From Baylisascaris procyonis (Eukaryota > Nematoda > Chromadorea > Rhabditida > Ascarididae): 64,000 nucleotides of DNA. The stretch is from the NCBI GenBank assembly GCA_037389465.1, contig JAZARR010000184.1:992001-1056000 (forward strand), in the 5' to 3' direction. Below are positions 24,752-38,890 of the stretch, piece by piece (within the stretch, counting starts at the first letter, position 1; every line of letters begins with the position of its first letter). A program made the translations under genes and the position numbers. The notes under the pieces are model-generated. The model made no database searches. It saw only the letters and a list, made by a program, of their open reading frames with translations, and had not been told where the DNA came from.

Positions 24752-27700
24752 TCATGTCGTGCCATTTGAAGAGGTTAGGCTATTTGCACTCAGAACTTCT
24801 TGAATAGCTGTCTTCAGTTGTTTGCCGTATCGTTTTTCAAGGATATCTTCAACAGCTATTGCTCTAATTGACTGATTTGTTCTGAGATGATAGACCACTG
24901 CATGTTGCTTACTTTCTTCAGGTGAAACGATATTGAAATGATCTTGAATCACTCGACTCGTATGATGAATGCCCTGCAATTCAATTCCCTCTACCATTAT
25001 CAACGTGTATTTTTGTAGTTTAATTACAATAATGCATATTCCCTACATTGTAAGCATTTAAAATTTCGGCATCACAATGGGCGACCAACGATAACCCTTT
25101 GCATTCGTTTGTTTACGTATGACATCCCTCGAAATATGACAGCCAATGGAATGATGTTTCATTCGAAAATGGAAGCGAATCTGCGGTCTTTTGATTTCTT
25201 ATTTGATTTTCCGATCGAACTGGAACTAATGAAAAGTTCTCCACTTTAAATTGCTATAGTTTTGCTTTGCATAAAATACGAAACAGCGCTCTGCAGTCTG
25301 TAATTTTCTCCGATTCGAAAACCGACAGACGTAAGAAATAGGTTCGAGATTAATTAGTTCAAAGTAAAAAAATAAATAAAAAAGATAGCATTGTTGTGGA
25401 GATCCTCAGTTCTGGCCGATCAAAAATTGCTTATAAAAATTCAGGCATATGGGTTGATAGACATCAAAGAAGATAGAACAGATGTGACAGGTACTACAGC
25501 CAAAACATAGCGATTCTTTAAAAAATAAGGCAGAAAAGGGACTGAGGAAGATTTTTTTGGCAAATTATGTGGATCACTCGACATGCTGCGCAGAAGGTTC
25601 ACGCGCGCTTCATGCCAAAGTGGGAACTGTTTTAACCTATTTGGAATCTGTTCGCATAAAAGATCTAATAAAAATCTGAGAAAATTATATGCAACCTCAA
25701 TAAGCCTCACCTGTTCAAAAACAAATTCCGGCCGAACGATACATTTCGTGCGTCTCATCTGAAGGCTTTGCGATATATTCATGCCCGTTTTTGAAGAACC
25801 GAATTTGGCACTGCAAATTTCTCATTGCTTAGGCTGCTGTTGAAATTAAAGTTTACTTTCTAACAACAAATTGAGAATTTTGAGACATCAGCTGCCGCAA
25901 CTTGAGAACTGACACTTTTACAATCGCACTCGCTAGTTAATGCACTTGACTAGTAATCGAAGGAACCTAGAACAGTCTCCAACTTTTCAAAAGGAAGGAA
26001 CAACCGACTGTAAACTTTTATTGAGAATGATCTGCAACTGGAGTTTTATGGTATATATCAGTAGAGGTTCACACATTGAAAGTGACGAAGAAATTGAATT
26101 GTGAAATAAGATAATTTCTACCCTGCCCCTGGACAATAATTGCAGCTCCTTTTATAGATGGTCGACACAAAACAGTTTTGTTCAAATAGTAAGTAGACCG
26201 AACGACCGCCAAAACAACCAGTTACATTAATCGTTTTCCTATCAGTCGTTTCAGGGCTGGAATGAAAGTTGACTAAAGACATAACCTTGTCAGGATGACG
26301 TCATGACAAACCTTGGATAGACGGAGCGAGATGGAATGCGCATTGTTGCCACATTATCCTTGAACACCTGACTACACATTTCAGGTAGTTGAAGTTGATC
26401 TTCCGGAATTATCAACTCGTCGAGATCATGGAAGGCAACGTATTTTGCGAAGCCGATATGCCTGCAGCGCGACATTGATTTATTTGTAACTATTGTTCGA
26501 AAAAAACAATAAAAGCATTGAGGTTCGAACCCTCATCTTTCTGTTTCGCAAAGGAGCTCTTACCTGCTGAACCACTGGGTCCTTTATTGTCCTTGTAAAA
26601 GCTTAAAAGCTCACAGTACATAAAGCAGTGTAACGTAGTTTACAAAGAACCTGTCTGCTATATCCAGTGCTCAGCATCCAGAAAAATTCGTTTGGAAGGG
26701 GAAATTGCATCGGTGCTTCGCAATCAACGCCACACTTTCTTATATCTTAACCCTCAGGTCGAATTCTACTTGGTCCCTCCCGACTCAAGCCTATTCACAG
26801 TAAAAATGTTTTTGAAGTGTTCCAAAATTAGTGCGCTTAGCAGATGCACTCCTCTAATACATTTTGCTTAACAAGAATTCGATGTGAACATTCACCATCG
26901 CAATCGGAAGAAACTTCTGATGCGGAAATTGAATGAGCATGTTAAATCACATATTCAACTACGAAGTGCATTTGCCACGATTCAAAGAATTCAGATTCTC
27001 CATTGAAATGTAAAGTGCATCAAGACTTAACGCGAGAGAAACACTTTTGCTTATCGAACGATTTCGTCTAACAGAAGTCTTATGCTCAGTGAGAGGTCGC
27101 AAACCAGTTATGCTTTCAGAAATATTTATCTTTTCATGGCCTGTGGCAATATCTAGAAGTCACGAGTAAAGGCTAAGAAGAAAGTAGCTATTTTCAGCTA
27201 CGAGGACATTTCCACCATGGATTTCACGATTCAATAACACGTCGTAGAAGCCCGCTCGACAGTATCCATGTCGGACCAAAGCAGCAGGAAAATGATGTGA
27301 CTCATTTGTTTCGGCTGACATTAAACACTTCTGTGATATGCCCCAGGGGACAAATTGTTCATTCATAAAGCTGATAGAGGGAGTGCTCTTCGGGGGGGCA
27401 ACGATCTAGCATTATTTTATTGCAGCTCAAAATTGAAATGAAAACGTGCTTGTTAACATGTATGCCAATCAAAATTGTTGCGCATTAAATAGGTTCCGAT
27501 ATAAAGAAAATAAATAAGTTATAAAAACGATAGGCAAATCAAAAACAAGTGCGAAGACTCATCAAGGGGAATGGCATAACATGTGTTTTTTTGCAATTCA
27601 GCTCGTTATTTGAATGTTTTACTTGAATATCCAAATGCGATGAGATAATGCCTAAACTGCATTATTTTGTGTGGTCAGCTGTTTTATGTAGAATAAATTT

Positions 27701-30331
27701 CCATGTGCTATTTTTATGAAACTTTGAAATGCTGGCTGATAATTAATAAAATGTATAGCAGTGAAATTTCATTATTACAGGTAGTGCGCTTGCCAGCTAA
27801 AAATGTCTCTGAGTGACATAGAGGTACCAAATTTGAATACCTGTAAAGGCAATCGTTTATCGTTAGCATCTGCCCTTTATACCAAATCTTATCGGCATGA
27901 AGAGGCAATTGAAAATTGATTATGTTTACAATTCTGAAATAAACTTAAATCACTCAATATACTACAAGTAAAAATGTGATGCTAGATCGTGGAATTTTGA
28001 GACTTTTTTTTTTGAAAACTACACTTGAGATTAATAGTATTCTTCTTAAAGAATTGTTTTTCAGAATTTTTCAAGTTATGGAGAGGAAGAGGCTTCCAGC
28101 CATAAGCGGCTTACAATTTTCATGAATCTTCAAAAGGAGTATATAATCAAGACCAAGCCCTTCCATGATGGGAAAGAGGGATACGAGCAATGGTGATGAA
28201 TCATCGTATAGGTACTTTAAGGCATCATGATTTCAAATAATACATACGCCAACGAAATATGTCTAAGCTGGATCAGTCAGTGAATGTCCTGACAAACACG
28301 AAAACGTTAGACGACCACTGCATGCGATTTGCACAAACTCTGTCCCTCTGTTGAACAAAGAAACCAATCTCATATTATGAAAAAGAATTCTATGTGCAAT
28401 CCGCGTGCACAGACCCTCTGAGTTTTCCAGATTATCAATGAACTTTTACCCATCGTCTTTGTAATATTGCAATATTCGTCGAACGTCCACCTGCAAAGGA
28501 TTCGCGCCAACATAAAGCGTTATACTTTTGACGCCGAGAAGTCGATTCATCTCAATAAACTCGATAATCGTTCTCGCAGAATAAAATTCGCCATAGAGCA
28601 TAGGCAAACAAATTGCATAGTTCACCGAGTAGATATAATTGAATGTGTCCATTTCAACCTGATAGGTGAGCTTAATGGTGACCGTATTGATTGAATCGGA
28701 AAGTGATACCTCGATCACCTCATCAGGATCAATCGACGGTGGTATTAAACAACTGTAAATGTAGGCACCGAATGGCATATCATGATTTTCAGAAAACTCG
28801 TACACCTGAAAACGATAACCAATACATATGTGAGTGAAAATCAACGAGACGATATGTTGACTACCCTCTATGTTCGCATTTCATTGCTTTTGCATTGTAG
28901 CAATTTGACTTCCAGCTTATGATATATCACGTTCCATTTGAAAAGTAAGATTAAATACATCACTTCTTTGTTTAAGTTTGAAAGAGTTAGACAACCTTTC
29001 ATGATACATATCGAAATGCAAAATTTGTTATGGCTGAAGGCGCAAGTATCAATATTACGCAATGCAAACAGTTTGCTCACATTGAACAGATTCGTAAAAG
29101 ATTCTCGCAAAGAAAAAACATTCAAAGTCGAATGAAGAGTCCATTAATTAACAGCAGCTTTTAATTTAATTAAACGACAATAACATAGGAATTGCGAATG
29201 AGAGGACTGATTACCTTTGCTGAAGATGTGAAATTATCACCAAAAATGCAATAAAGCTTAATATTACGATGTGAACGGGATAAGGTGAGCATACGAACGA
29301 ACGGATAACCAAGATTGCCGTTTCGTTTATCAACAAAACTCGACAATAAATAAATATTCGAATTTAACTCTGTGAATTTCGCTGCTTCCCATTTTCTATG
29401 AACAAACTGAAGAGATCTTGAAGGACGAGTTGATGCGAAAGGTTTCCGGCAAACAATTTGAACCTGCAAACGATTCTTTTTGATAACTGCATGATTGTTC
29501 AATAATGGCCTAATCGGTAAAGTGTCAATTATGAGTTTACATCTCGAAGATCACGTATAAATAAATATTTCACTGTAGTCACTTCACTCTGGTGCTCCAT
29601 GAGAGTGGAAGTGGACAACTAATCGCAACGAAATGTTATGAGCAGCAGTATATAGGAAATCACTAGATTTGCTAAAAGTCAATGAGAACGAAGTATTTTC
29701 AATTTCGCCACTTTTAAGATGCGATTTTTTTCACCCAAAAAATACTTGGAAAAGTTTTGCTCGCATTAAAGGTTACAGTCAGCTTAAAAAGTACAAAGAA
29801 GAACGCAGGAACGCAGTTATTATGAGAGGGTCTTAAAGTGATTATAAGTCGAAAATTTTGAAAGATCAGAACTCTGTTGAAAACCCTATCGAAAGTTTTA
29901 TTGGGAATCTTGAGGAAAAAAGAATGTTTTTGCCGCAACAATATTTTTGAAAACCACAATACTAATGATGGATGATCCTTTTCGACGCACAGTTCCAAAA
30001 ATGAACGGGGATGAGTAATAACTGTTTCATATACCAGTGGAGGTTCTCGAATCGGCGGAAACTCTACACATTGATTAGTGATTTATGAGAAATGGTGGTA
30101 TAGAAGGAGGTGAAGTTCGGGACCTTAAAATGTAGGTTGACAATCTTATTGGACTAATTTATTGGAGCGACACTTATAGTTGCATTATTCCAACAGCAAT
30201 GGATTGTATTGGGACAGGAACGAAGTACCTGATGAAGGAGGAATACGTGTATCGTAATGAAGGAAAGTATCGAAACGATTAGAAGTAGCATCAAAATCGA
30301 GACCACAGAGTATGCATTATACACCGGGAAG
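24752..30331 (-). CDS. Glycosyltransferase family 92 (DUF23) protein
   Basis: A type II Golgi-type glycosyltransferase of the GT92/DUF23 family, which in nematodes includes the galactosyltransferase GALT-1. Minus-strand exons in order: 30331-30229, 29588-29541, 29463-29215, 28805-28450, 27933-27841, 26461-26312, 25810-25711 and 24973-24752 (stop); every junction keeps phase, giving about 440 residues. The first exon encodes a signal anchor (SILMLLLIVSILSFITIHVF). The fourth has the family core YSARTIIEFIEMNRLLGV and LYVG. Then come FQLP and NDCLYR, AKYVAFHDLDELIIP with the DLDE acidic motif, KCIVRPEFVFEQ, GIHH and the YHLR end. The N-terminus is uncertain: the anchor frame has an in-frame ATG at 30289-30291, but the frame is open upstream to an acceptor at 30332-30334, so either an upstream coding exon or trans-splicing at that site is possible. 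The acceptor sugar cannot be inferred. Confidence 0.9.
26510..26582 (-). ncRNA. tRNA-like Pol III element (tRNA pseudogene or SINE head)
   Basis: On the minus strand there is a near-perfect A box (TGGTTCAGCAGG, 26574-26563), a D arm that pairs (GTTC with GAGC), and a B-box-like GGGTTCGAACC (26532-26522) inside a perfect TGAGG/CCTCA stem. A run of seven T follows at 26506-26500, a usual Pol III stop. It is not a working tRNA as far as I can see: the expected acceptor stem does not pair, the anticodon loop lacks U33, and the T loop is one base short. It lies in a GT92 intron on the same strand, about 40 bases before an exon. Confidence 0.5.
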
Positions 30332-30373
30332 CTGCAAGAAAAACATATAAGTGCAGAAACTAGATTATGTTAG

Positions 30374-30375
<2 letters not shown>

Positions 30376-30447
<72 letters not shown>
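30376..30447. repeat. (AT)n microsatellite, about 72 bp
   Basis: An AT dinucleotide run just upstream of the first recognised exon of the minus-strand GT92 gene. If the gene has a further upstream exon, this repeat lies in its first intron. Confidence 0.98.
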
Positions 30448-30451
<4 letters not shown>

Positions 30452-33400
30452 CCTTTGACGCATATCACTACAAAATTAAGATAATGCGGCTTTTATGCGT
30501 TCAATTATAGATATTATCTAAATCATAAGCTCGCATACTAACTTCAAAGCTGAGTAATGAACTTGTGGAAGTGTTTAAACAAGCCTAGAAATATATATTC
30601 CAATTTTGCAACCGCTCAGTCGGGAAATTAAAATCTACAGTAGGAAATCTCTAGGAATTAATCAATTCAGCTGAGAACGAATGCAATTGCTGCTGATGTT
30701 TTATTGATTATTGATAATTCATGATACTTATTAGTTTGGTGAGCGAAAATGCAGAAACCACGGTTCTCCAATTGTTCTATAAAGTTTATAGTTTTCTTCA
30801 TTCCTTCCAGTGGTCATTTAACGCCTCATTGCTTTCATATTCTCACAAAGGTTGAATGCTATTAGTGAACACCTTATCCCCTCTCCCTAATTTGGCAGAG
30901 TTGAAAATAGGGAAAGGAGCTCCGCGTATCATCTGTGTCCTCCCTCCTATGAATATCCAGCTTAAATTGATGCTTGTTTTTTCGTTGCAAACCAACCTCC
31001 TTGAATATATTTTTGTAAGGGTACTCTGGATTCTTGTTTTTAAAACTATTCTGGATGTCGACCTAAAAATGGATTTTATATATTGTGCATTATCAGCTAA
31101 GCTTCACATAAGTAAAATTTCGTCTGTTCATTCACAACCGATTGTTTTGAATGTTAAAGCAATATAACGAGAAATGTTTCACAGTAAAAGAGATTCCATT
31201 CAATTATAAGCTACCAATAAATAAATGCTTTAAAGTTGTCTCAGTGTTCAAATAATCGAAAAATTTCTGCTCCCTTTCACATGCAGACTTTCACTGAAAC
31301 AGTAGAAATCAATGTACTAGTTGTTATGTGATAGTATGGCTTTGAGCCATAGCTGTATTTTACATGCAGTTCACACTAGAATTAAAACATGAGAAGGAGG
31401 AGACACACACACATACAACCAATAATGCAATGAAAGTAGACGCTTGAAGCGTACCATGGTAGTGTGACAGAAAAATGCTGCCATTTTTTTAGTCAGTTCC
31501 CAGTTCCAATTATCGTGGCACTTCTTATTACTGTTCCCTTCCTCTATATTATTGGTATCTTTCAGTTGTAATTAAGAAGTAATAAGTGAAAGGAAGTCGG
31601 TTTCAAATACGCGCTTTCAATTTTTTAATTCCAAACTTGTGTGATAGAGAGGGTAACTATAGTTGTTGGCAATTTAAATTTCTGTTTTTCTAATGCGCAC
31701 GGCTAGATTAAGTCTGTAAATTCACACACCGATTTCTCTCGAATAATGGCCTCTTTGATCCTCTCAATGAGTCTATTCGTGGGAACAGAATTATTGACGA
31801 GCTCCTGAAGTAAACGTTTTATTTGCTCATTGCCACTGCAAAATTGTTCTCATGCCGTTGATGACTGCATCAAAATTTGATGGAGAATATAAATAATCCC
31901 ATGGCTACCTGCTTGCTGATACAGAGAGCCTCTAAAAGCATGCGGTTGACAAAATCTCTTCAACGAGATAAGAAATACTGCCTACTATGAAATATGCACA
32001 AATTTTATAACAGACAACGGTGTTCTGCTAGAATTTACCCTTCAATGTTACTGATATCTAAATTCTATGGATATGAGTGGTGCTGTTCTACGAAGGATAT
32101 TGCCAACCTAGTTTTCCTTAACATAAATTTTCCCTCAATCCAGACGCCATTCCACCGATGTTCACAACACGATAATATCAAAAACCTCGCTTTCGTTGAG
32201 TATCACATTCTGGCACCGCATGTTGCTCCCTATCTAACTATGGAAGTCTGCGTTCGTCTCACTTTTGTTCAAAAAATTTCCATCCGCATATACACACGAC
32301 TAACATTCAACCAGTTTGCCATATACCCACATATGTCTGCCAACTTTTTGATATAATCATTAGAGAAGCTTTATTAGATCATTTTTCATGGAAGAGCCTA
32401 TTTAATCCCATCCAGTTTGGATTTCTTTTTGCAGATGAACACTCTCTCAAATATTTTCTTGTTTAGGCGAATAGATTATGATGTTAAATATGAAAGTCTA
32501 GGCCGGCATTGTTCACATTGATTATATGAACTTTTCCGATATTGTCTGCCGGAAGCTGAAAAAGTACATTTAAACCTTTTGTCAAATGGACTGGAAGATT
32601 TCTGTGTGATCGAACATCCCCTAGTAAAATAACTGGCAGTAGTCACTCTATGGTTATGTCCACCTTGCATAGTTTGCATAATAGGAAGTGTGTTAGACGC
32701 ATTTTTTAATCGCATAAGTGACGCTCCAGCCAATAAACAGAGTAGTAGCAGACTGCCTGCGAATGGCCATAAAATTTATTGGTCATTAAACGATTCCGCC
32801 TGAGATTTCTATGCCTCGCAAATCGTTTCGAAAATTGGTTAGATTTATGCCAGATGAACGTTTTCTCTGATAATTGCCGTCTCTTGCATATTAACTACCG
32901 AAATGAGTGTTTCCTCAAGCTAGATGGTGAGGGTATTCACTTTGCATATGATGGTATATGTATATGCAATCTTCGTGTTATAATAAACTGTAATTTTTGA
33001 TGGACGTTGCAATGTTCTTCTGCTGCTAAGAAAAATCATCCAGAATTCCAAATTGCATTTTTCGTGCTTTGTGGCTTAGAAATTTCAAATATTATCGCAC
33101 AGCCTCCATTCCAAAATATTGCACTTCCATCCTATCCTAAAATATTACAGTCCTGTGCTGTTCCTTTTCTCGTTTGTGACATTGCACTGCTTGAGGAAGA
33201 CCAAAAAGTGTTTTACTTGTACTGGGAATGCTGAAGTCTATTCTGATTGTCATCAACACAATCATTTTACCAGGTTGAGAATTTTTTGATTTAGAATGGT
33301 TGAAAATCCTGTATTTTATTCATTCTTGCTTTTTAACTTATTCCTATATTTGTGTTTAACTTATTCCTGTATTTCAAGATAGTGCATGGTTTTTGTGACT

Positions 33401-36400
33401 TCCGGCTCTCCACAATCTTTGAGGATGTCCCTGAAAGTGAGTGGCGTGGAGATGAGTTTCAGCTTACTAGGGAAACTTATAACATAAACAATATTTGAAT
33501 AGCTTGCATTACAGTGTTTGATCTCTGCTTTATTACAAATCTGATATTTTTAATACTCGCCGCCCTCCATGCTCATATTTTCACGGTGGTTGTTTCGCGT
33601 TTCCTTCTTCTGCTTTCACTCTTTTTATGCGATCTGTGCATTAGCCCTCTAGCGCGCATTGTTTTTTAGTTTTCGCATTCGTTACCAATTTTCGACTGTG
33701 CAATGCCTCTCACATATATTTATGCGTATATTTTGCATAAATGAGATATTGAACAAGCAGAAATGAATGCTGATTGAAAATTAGTCAGAGTTTATCTTCT
33801 TTGTTTTGCATTTTTACAAATTAAATCATTCGTTTAAAATTTTTGAACTGCAGAAAATTCAGTAGCTATACAGATAATAAATTCACTGAATGCGCTGGAA
33901 AGAGCGAAACTAATTAGCTCTCGTTTTCTTGCATCAACTCAGTGACAAGTAGCAATTGTTCAATGAACAATTACAAGCGTAAAGTGCCCCTAGTATATGA
34001 ATGAAAATTGCAATTTTTCTTTAACATACAAACAAATAAATATCCTCAATAAACATTTCGATATCGCTATTGAGTAAGAACTACTCGAGTTTTTATGCAT
34101 TTGTAATCAATGTGTATGAAAATATTGGTGGTATTTGAAGTCGTCTTGAGGTGAGTCATAAGAGGCACAGACAAAGCTGTGCTGATATACCCAATGAAGC
34201 TTAGTATGTGACATCAAAAATGTAAATATCTGCGGAAGTAATTAAACCTTCAGCCACATAAACCACATTTTTAACTTTCATGTTCTGCTCAACGAAATAA
34301 CAGTAAAGGAAATTCGAATAAATCTTAAATTTAGCCTAAATAAAACATAGACTTAAAGATATTCGAAATAAAAGAACAATGCAGTACGACTCAAAGTAAA
34401 TGGAAAAAGATACAGTAAAAGAGAGGACTGCAGCTTCAATATGAATACTCCACGGTAAGGTTCATATTGTAGTATTCGTTGAATTCGTTCCGAAATATTC
34501 ATTCCAGCCATTCGCCACCTATTCAGTAGGTGATAGAGAGTTTAGAAAACTTCTCTGTCGTAGCCTACCTTCTGTAGCCGAAAAGAGAGCATAATCGGCG
34601 CGCTCTAGGGAAGAATGAGTGGCGGTAATTCATGAACTCGACTGTAGACCACAAGTTGACTCGTAAATCGTTGGACATATAAATTCTCCTGTAGAACATA
34701 AATTCGACCATGCATCACAAATAGGTCATATCGTCCTATAAAAGAGCAAATAGAGGAAATTATTGCGTTATGGACATACGGCATATCTAAATGAGTGTCC
34801 AGCTAATATGTGCGCTTCTATGCGCATGGGCATTGAAAAGGACATTTCTATGCTTAGCGAATATGCCGACGCTTCTTTCAGCACAAAAGCAAATCGCTCG
34901 TGACAGCGCGCACCTGGCAAAATTTTGAAGACGGTAAGTAACCACTAAACCGTCATACGCAAATATCGATCATGAAAAAATTTCATGTGATTTCCACCAC
35001 CCCATATCCTATCTCTACCTCGAGAAAGCTGATACGGGAATATACTAAAAGTTTAACCATCAAGAATCGACCGTTCGCGACGCTTTCACGTCCACCGAAT
35101 ATTATAGGTATTTTTTCCCAATGATTGAATGAACTCTTTAGAGTAACGCGGATATGACAGCAATAATGATAAGAAGATTCTTAGAAATTGAATAGCCCTC
35201 CAGTTATATGTGTTGAAGATGCCTCGACCAACCGTTAGAAATGAAAACTGCTTACAAATGTTCCTTCATAAAGCATCAGCATGCTTTCTTCAGAAATTAT
35301 AAGAGTAAATATTCACGCTAACTTTTCGATGACATAAAAATCAAGCTGTTGAAGTAGTTGTGATGCAGTCGGAATATATTAGGAAAACGCATCAGGTGCA
35401 ACGGCACGATTACCAACCGATTATATAAAACGATCAAAAAATAAAGAAAGATGCATTTGTTTCTCCGACAGATTCTAGAAATCTCTATCTCAAAACTTCA
35501 TTGTTCGATTTGATAACAAAAACCTTTTCAAGCGAAAAGAACAGTTAAATAAGCTATAAGCAGTAGCCAAGTAAGTCGTAGTATAATCGAGTAAGCAGTA
35601 GGCCTCAGGGAATGATTTGAAGATGTGCTTTTTAGTTGTCATTTTTAGTAAACTTGGGTTCGAATAAAAAATGCTTTTACAAATACTCAACTAAATGATG
35701 GCACAACTGCAAACCAGAAGTATATATGTATATATATGACGATTCTCATAAAACAGATCTGTATATTCTTTGAACAGTGATGATACTAGATTTTTTTCCC
35801 TTTTCGGGCAACTTTCCAAGATATATACTCAAATTAGATCCCAATTTAAGAAGCATACAACTGTAAAAGGTGAATGTTGTAGTCGTAGACTTATAATGCG
35901 ATAAGCAGCTAGGAAGCATTAAGATGAAAAGAAGCACGCTATTGCAACACATGTGCTCATTATCTGCTATGCATAATTATGCATAATTACAGCAATTTAG
36001 TAAAGCGATTTATAAAATTAATATATAGCTATATTGCGGTAAATTATTGCTAGAAGAGTATAGATTCGTAGAAGAATAGAGGATGGATGGCTTAGTAAAT
36101 TTGTTCGTATATAAGAGTGGTGCATTGAGCGGAAATCAATGCCCACGTTTCTTTTAAAGCGAAATACGCCGTCCTTAAAATTGGTGCACTTTGGTGGTGC
36201 ACTTGCGTGATCGCTCACCCACGATGCACCGAATGCGCCCAATTTGAGTCGCGATAATGCACCGCCCTCGTCTAGCGCCTATCACTAGCTATACGCCCGT
36301 TTGCATATCCATTCAACAAAAATCCAGACTACTGCCGTGATCGTTTATGCGCGATATGAACCGTTTTTATTGCTCGAAAAATACAGCAAAGAAAAAAAAC

Positions 36401-37347
36401 GAGGGAAAGAGCTTTCGAATTCGATGAACAATTGCACATGCGTGAATCAGGAACTTTTAGCGCTTTAAGTAGGGAGAGGTCTGAAATTATAGACGTTCAT
36501 TTTACAAAACCCCTCTATGAATAATTTAAGCATAGCCATATTTTATATTCTATAATAACCGGTACGCTTATATGCAAAACAATATTTTAAAAAGACCGAG
36601 ATAGGTGAAGAAATTAGGTGTTTTGAAAATCGTGAGTTTGAAGTGCTCGAAGAAATCACAGTGAAAGCTTGGTCGTTTTTTATTTCATTGGGTATATCAA
36701 TGCAGAGAAGCATTTAAAAATCACAACCTTTTAGATAATCATTGTATAGCACAAAATATCTATCAAAAATTCGTGCGATTTGAAATATGCAAATGCAATT
36801 GTTTGGAAATTCAACTTTTATCGAAATGCGGATTTCATAAAAATGCTGGAAAAATGTCCTTTACAAATCTGCGCAACTAAAATGCTGCTGTGTTAACTAT
36901 TTATAAATGAATAAATATTTGTTTATTTATTTCAACTCTTGTTGTGGTGAAACATTGGGAGAATATATGAGCAATGGCATTATTAAAGTACCCATTCTAT
37001 GCGAATTACAATTTTTAATTGACATAATCGTAGCGATTTAAAAATGTTGGCTTACTGATTCTCAGAGTAATGCTATAGAATTTTGCAAGTTGCGAGTTCC
37101 TAATCCACCTGAAAGCACTCGTATATTTACCATAAATCTTAAATTGAGCCCCCTTCCTGAAATCTCATTCTCCTCTATTCCCTCGAACAAACCGCTCAGG
37201 AAGTTAAACTGCAAAAAACATTTCCTTCTCGTAACTTGCTTTCGCACGTCTGAAACATTATTAACTATTGCTACAGCTCATTAAAATTTTGGGCGAAATA
37301 CACCCACCCTAACAATTCCCCTTCCAAAAGCATAAAAATTAAAAATC

Positions 37348-37370
37348 GGGGGGTTGGGGGAAGGGGGAGG
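37348..37370 (+). other. G-rich tract
   Basis: Three runs of 5-6 guanines and a final GG with two-base spacers. This is a partial quadruplex motif in non-coding sequence. Confidence 0.4.
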
Positions 37371-38508
37371 CCTTAAACGAAGTAACACAATAATTCCTTC
37401 TATTTAACATATATTTAGCACATGTTTATTTAGCCCATAAATTTTTGAGCTGATTAAACCATAAATCTCTGTTGTAATAAATCTACTGACTGCATTAAAA
37501 TGTACAAAAATAAGATGTTCAAGAAAGAATTGGCCCGCATTTGTTTAATCTTAGAATAAGCTGTAGAAATTCGATTCTGGAAATTTCACCATCAGAAAAA
37601 TTAAACATGCATGAAACTATTATTAATAATATTAAAGTCTTTTCATCGAAAAATATCTTTAGCGTCGCATTAAAAAAATAGGAAAATTTTCTTGAATAAT
37701 TTGTTGTAAAATGCCGATTTCTGCAGCAGTGGGGCAATTTTACTCTCAACAAACATATGTCAAATTTTATATAGCTAGAAGTGACCTCATTAAAAATTAC
37801 ATACAAACCCAGATCAGATATGAGGACTTTATCGCAGCAGTACCTAATGCTGCACCTTGCGATTGATACGCTATATGATCCTCATTTTGTATGTATGTAT
37901 ATAAGTCGTTCAACATTTCATGTGATATGCATGACCGCAATTGAATTGTATAGTAAACGTGCAATAAATTATTCAGCTACATTTGTAGCAGTTCTCAAAG
38001 ACCTCTTTGAAATGTTTGTTGTTCGCTCTCAGATCGGTCATATTAATTTATTATTCAAAAGCCCATGGGTTTATAATTGAAAGATTATACTATAGAATTG
38101 TAGCAATCTTCGAAATACGCTTTCATTGTGATAGTAAGTGTCAGAAGTACGGCAAGAGAAATAGCGAAAAAGCAGACGGAGTGCGAATTGTAGATTAGAA
38201 GTTAAGCAGGTGGTTTTAATTAGGTGAAGATTTTTTAGAGGGTCTATTCTTTGACATTGTTCCTATGAACGGCAAATGTCTACACGAAAAGCACATTCAG
38301 CGACAGCAAGCTGCACCTAACCATTAGTTACTTATAACCACAAGGTTTCATAAGAATAATTGATTTTATAATATAAATCCATAAATGAGACGTTTAAAAA
38401 AATGTAAAAATTATTTAACATTTTACACATATATTAAATATGAAAAGTAAAGTGTATACGAAATATTATTTGCAATAAAACAAAACTGATGAGCAACTGA
38501 GAGTTAAA

Positions 38509-38829
38509 GTGATAAGAGGCGAAGGGATTGAAAGTATAAACGAATTTATTTGGACACATTTAAAAAATGTGCGAACGGACGGAAGCAAATGTACGACGCA
38601 GAGTCAGAGAAGATTGAATAGCATTTTTCAAGAAGAAAGACTTATACGGCGAGGAAAAAATACTGATGAGCACAGAAAGGGAAATTTCAATAAAAACGAG
38701 GTGTCAAGAGTTCTTTACGGCTCAGAGACGTGAGTGATCACTAAGAAAATGCGTACACTGTTACTAGTGAGAATGAAAGAGAAACCAAACTGGTCAATAA
38801 GAAAAACAAAAAATTGCTCCGAGAGGTAA
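38509..38829 (+). pseudogene. Non-LTR retrotransposon reverse transcriptase remnant
   Basis: The translated pattern follows the C-terminal end of the reverse transcriptase of RTE/CR1-like elements: GEGIESINEF in place of the G-x-x-I-E-x-V-x-x-F-x-Y-L-G block, then TDGSKC and an R-R-L helix, then VLYGSET followed directly by VITKK. The Trp codon that should end the LYGSETW motif is a TGA stop here, and no upstream catalytic YADD region is seen. So it is a short, dead copy. The family is assigned from motif order only. Confidence 0.6.
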
Positions 38830-38890
38830 AAGTGAAGAAATGGATCATACGCTGTTTGCAAAAAATATGTTATGAACCCATAATTTGCAG

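Noticed and set aside
26290..26475. Apparent short protein starting at an internal ATG on the minus strand
   Set aside because: It is the DLDE exon of the GT92 gene read past its acceptor and donor, not a separate gene.
26510..26589. Full functional tRNA using the outer CAATAAA/TTTATTG stem as acceptor
   Set aside because: That stem is in the wrong place relative to the A box; the correctly placed acceptor bases do not pair, so only a tRNA-like element is claimed.
30856..31167. 103-codon plus-strand open frame
   Set aside because: No family motif, no exon borders, and composition compatible with chance.
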